Shown here in pieces: positions 62,219 to 64,000 of a stretch of 64,000 nucleotides of DNA. Both the position numbers and the translations under genes were made by a program. The DNA comes from Pristionchus mayeri (taxonomy: Eukaryota; Nematoda; Chromadorea; Rhabditida; Neodiplogasteridae). The notes beneath the pieces are model-generated. The model worked only from the letters and a program-made list of their open reading frames with translations. It made no database searches and had not been told where the DNA came from. Each line of letters begins with the position of its first letter. Position 1 is the first letter of the stretch. The stretch covers positions 15,166,984 to 15,230,983 of the forward strand of contig BTRK01000005.1 in the NCBI GenBank assembly GCA_036245805.1, read 5' to 3'.

Positions 62219-63460
62219 TTGGGGTGTCCGGAAAGTTCGTATATTTTTTTGTTTTTATTTTTTATTCAATGCTTTACAATTCTCAGTGACCAATGTATGC
62301 CCCCTTCTTTCTCACTACCTCCCTCCAGCGATTGGGCAGGGTCTCGATTCCTCTCTTCCAGAATGCGGGTTTCTTCGAGACCGCCCAGTTCACGAAAGCC
62401 CTCACAACTTCATCTCGATTCTTGAACTTCTTTCCTTTGCAGAAGTCAGAGAGAGAGCGGAAGCAGTGGTAGTCGCATGGGGAGAGATCCGGGGAATACG
62501 GTGGATGGGGAATCCTCTCGATCTTCAGCTCGTCCATTTTCTTCTGGGTCATCTTCGCTCGATGTGGGCGAGCATTGTCCATCAGAAGAAGAATTTTGCC
62601 CTGGTTCAGGAGTCTGGGAGGGACTCTGAACGCGACATCTTCCAGTTGTTCAGAGAAGAGGTCGGCATTGATGCTGGTGCCAGGGGCGAGGATCTCCCAG
62701 TAGATGGGACCGAGCACTGAGAAGAAGAAGCAGAGGAGTTCCTTCTTTCCGTGCTCTTCCTTCTTCGGGACGGGCGTGGGCTTCTCATCTGCATCCACCC
62801 ATTGCAGTCTCCTCACAGGGTTATCGTACGTGATCCACTTCTCATCTGTAGCGATGATGGAATTGACCCATCGAAGATTGGATCTACGATGGAGTAATTC
62901 CCGACAGACTTGAACACGATTTTTCAGCTGTTCGGGGGAGAGGTCATGGGGAATCACTTGTGGGAGTTTCGGCTTCTTCCCAGATCGATGGAGGATATCG
63001 GACACCGTTGATCTGGGAGTACCAGTATCCTTCTTCAACTCACGCACACTGGCCATGGGCTTGCGCTTCAGTGTGCGGAGAACGAGAGGCTGATCGAGGG
63101 AGGGAGGGCGTCCAGAGCGGGGTTGATCATCGAGACCAAACTCCCCTTTCTTGAAGCGGGAGAACCACTTATAGCAGAAGGGTATGGAGGGGGCGTCAGC
63201 TCCTTCCGACTGGGCCAGGGCAGAGTGGGCCTCCTTCACGGATCGGCCAAGACGATAGTAATGAAGTAAAACTGCTCGGAGGTAGAGATGGGAGTCCATC
63301 ACAAGAATCAATGTAGCAACTAGGAGACTGATTAAATCCTCTCACTACTCAACGTCAGAATGATGCAATACATTGTTGACAAACAGATTGCGCAATCACT
63401 GCATTTGATCGCGAACTGACTTTTTTCCGAAGCATTATACGAACTTTCCGGACACTCCAA
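62219..63460 (-). mobile_element. Mariner family 1, copy 2 (intact)
   Basis: 1242 bp, TA at 62217-62218 and 63461-63462. The termini match copy 1 except for one base in the right end (GGACACTCCAA). It is in the opposite orientation to copy 1, 22 kb away. The TA on the right also serves as the left TA of the next mariner. Confidence 0.95.
62283..63299 (-). CDS. Mariner transposase, copy 2
   Basis: 338 residues from the ATG at 63299, uninterrupted. It differs from copy 1 by about six residues (for example HLYLRA for HLDLRA, SDILHR for SDTLHR, DVAFRV for DVAIRV). It retains the canonical SPDLSPCDY before the third Asp, so all three catalytic aspartates sit in normal context (TDEKW, MDNARP, CDYH; D34D). 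Of the two copies, this is the better candidate for an active enzyme. Confidence 0.94.
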   Translation of the reverse strand: MDSHLYLRAVLLHYYRLGRSVKEAHSALAQSEGADAPSIPFCYKWFSRFKKGEFGLDDQPRSGRPPSLDQPLVLRTLKRKPMASVRELKKDTGTPRSTVSDILHRSGKKPKLPQVIPHDLSPEQLKNRVQVCRELLHRRSNLRWVNSIIATDEKWITYDNPVRRLQWVDADEKPTPVPKKEEHGKKELLCFFFSVLGPIYWEILAPGTSINADLFSEQLEDVAFRVPPRLLNQGKILLLMDNARPHRAKMTQKKMDELKIERIPHPPYSPDLSPCDYHCFRSLSDFCKGKKFKNRDEVVRAFVNWAVSKKPAFWKRGIETLPNRWREVVRKKGAYIGH

Positions 63461-63462
63461 TA

Positions 63463-64000
63463 TTAGGTTGGCAGGAAAGTCTTTGTCCATGGTTTTGTTT
63501 TTACGCTGCTCGTCGCAAGTGCACTTTGGTGTTCCCTCGTCCCTAGCGAATACAAATCAGTAAGAGGCCCTTATAGTAAACAACTCCCCATCCCCTTCCC
63601 TTCAGTCAGGTCCTAGTAGAGCAACGATGTGTATTCCTGGTGCCACCCACTTCCGGCATGTTCTGCTTTACCTCTATCTATCCTACACCACGATGAAGGA
63701 TTCGGAGATTCTACTGAAGAATGTTTATCACACACCTGTCCCCTCTACAACACCTTCAGGAATTGGTTCCACCGCTTCGAAGAATAGAACTTTTCCCTCA
63801 ATGAATAGATCGATCAGAGAGACCGCGTTTTTTGCACTTGGAGACTTTGAAGAAAGCTGTTGAAACGGACCCATTTCACAATGCCCGTGAAATGACTATT
63901 GCACTTAGAGTCCACCATAGCACTGTTGAAGAAGACTTGAGATTGCTTGGAATGAGGAAATATGTCGGTCGATTCATACCCCATGATCTGGTGCAAGCCA
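63463..64000 (+). mobile_element. Degenerate mariner, family 2, cut by window end
   Basis: The left terminus TTAGGTTGGCAGGAAAGTC abuts the TA shared with the previous mariner. A remnant transposase starts at 63627 (HFRHVLLYLYLSYTT). It shifts frame near 63735 (where CPLYNTFRNWFHRFEE is readable) and again before the ETDPFHNAREMTIALRVHHS segment, and reaches GMRKYVGRFIPHDLVQA at the window edge. It is inactive. Related copies are at 13160-13529 and 30452-31702. Confidence 0.85.

Overview
This window is from a eukaryotic genome, most likely a nematode. It has short introns with TTTCAG-type acceptors, two tandem actin genes whose translation is of the invertebrate/nematode type, a split cyclin E gene, and many Tc1/mariner-type and foldback elements. 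The nematode assignment is inference from splice style, actin sequence and repeat content. No rRNA, CRISPR array or bacterial-type operon is visible.

Left third (about 0-22.5 kb): three copies of a MYT1/WEE1-like kinase gene on the minus strand, each with a shared upstream block of about 2 kb. Copy A (534-1886) is a pseudogene with deletions. Copies B (9316-11197; 347 codons) and C (17538-19806; 386 codons) splice into intact frames over 11 exons, but both lack key catalytic residues: B has NFA for DFG, C has HLN for HRD. A degraded jockey/CR1-like LINE (about 5290-9055) lies between A and B. A mariner remnant, two tandem DD37D (maT-type) elements and an RTE fragment lie between B and C. A short Helitron-like insertion sits in intron 8 of copy C.

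Middle (about 22.7-42 kb): a TA-flanked foldback element with a second one nested in it, then a dispersed repeat module, then a cyclin E gene on the minus strand (13 exons, 29341-38556 or slightly further). Cyclin E introns hold two foldbacks, a dead mariner, a nearly intact RTE retrotransposon with a 21-bp target duplication and a 97-bp MITE. Beyond it lies a hAT-like element with 8-bp target duplications (39821-41932), carrying an intact mariner (40310-41551).

Right third (42-64 kb): more copies of the dispersed module, a 0.2-kb rearranged RTE remnant, two long foldbacks (45473-46411 and 49048-50648), and the tandem actin genes (52792-55257 and 56311-58817). Actin 1 encodes a complete 376-residue actin. 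Actin 2 has a tandemly duplicated exon 4, lacks one intron and carries a one-base frameshift in exon 7. Downstream are a 628-bp tandem repeat, a palindrome built of CTGGTTAGCAA-like words, and a second intact copy of the same mariner (62219-63460). This second copy shares its flanking TA with a different, degenerate mariner that runs off the window end.

The host genes are a cytoskeletal pair, a CDK activator (cyclin E) and relatives of a CDK inhibitor kinase. Most of the rest is transposon-derived, much of it inverted-repeat DNA.
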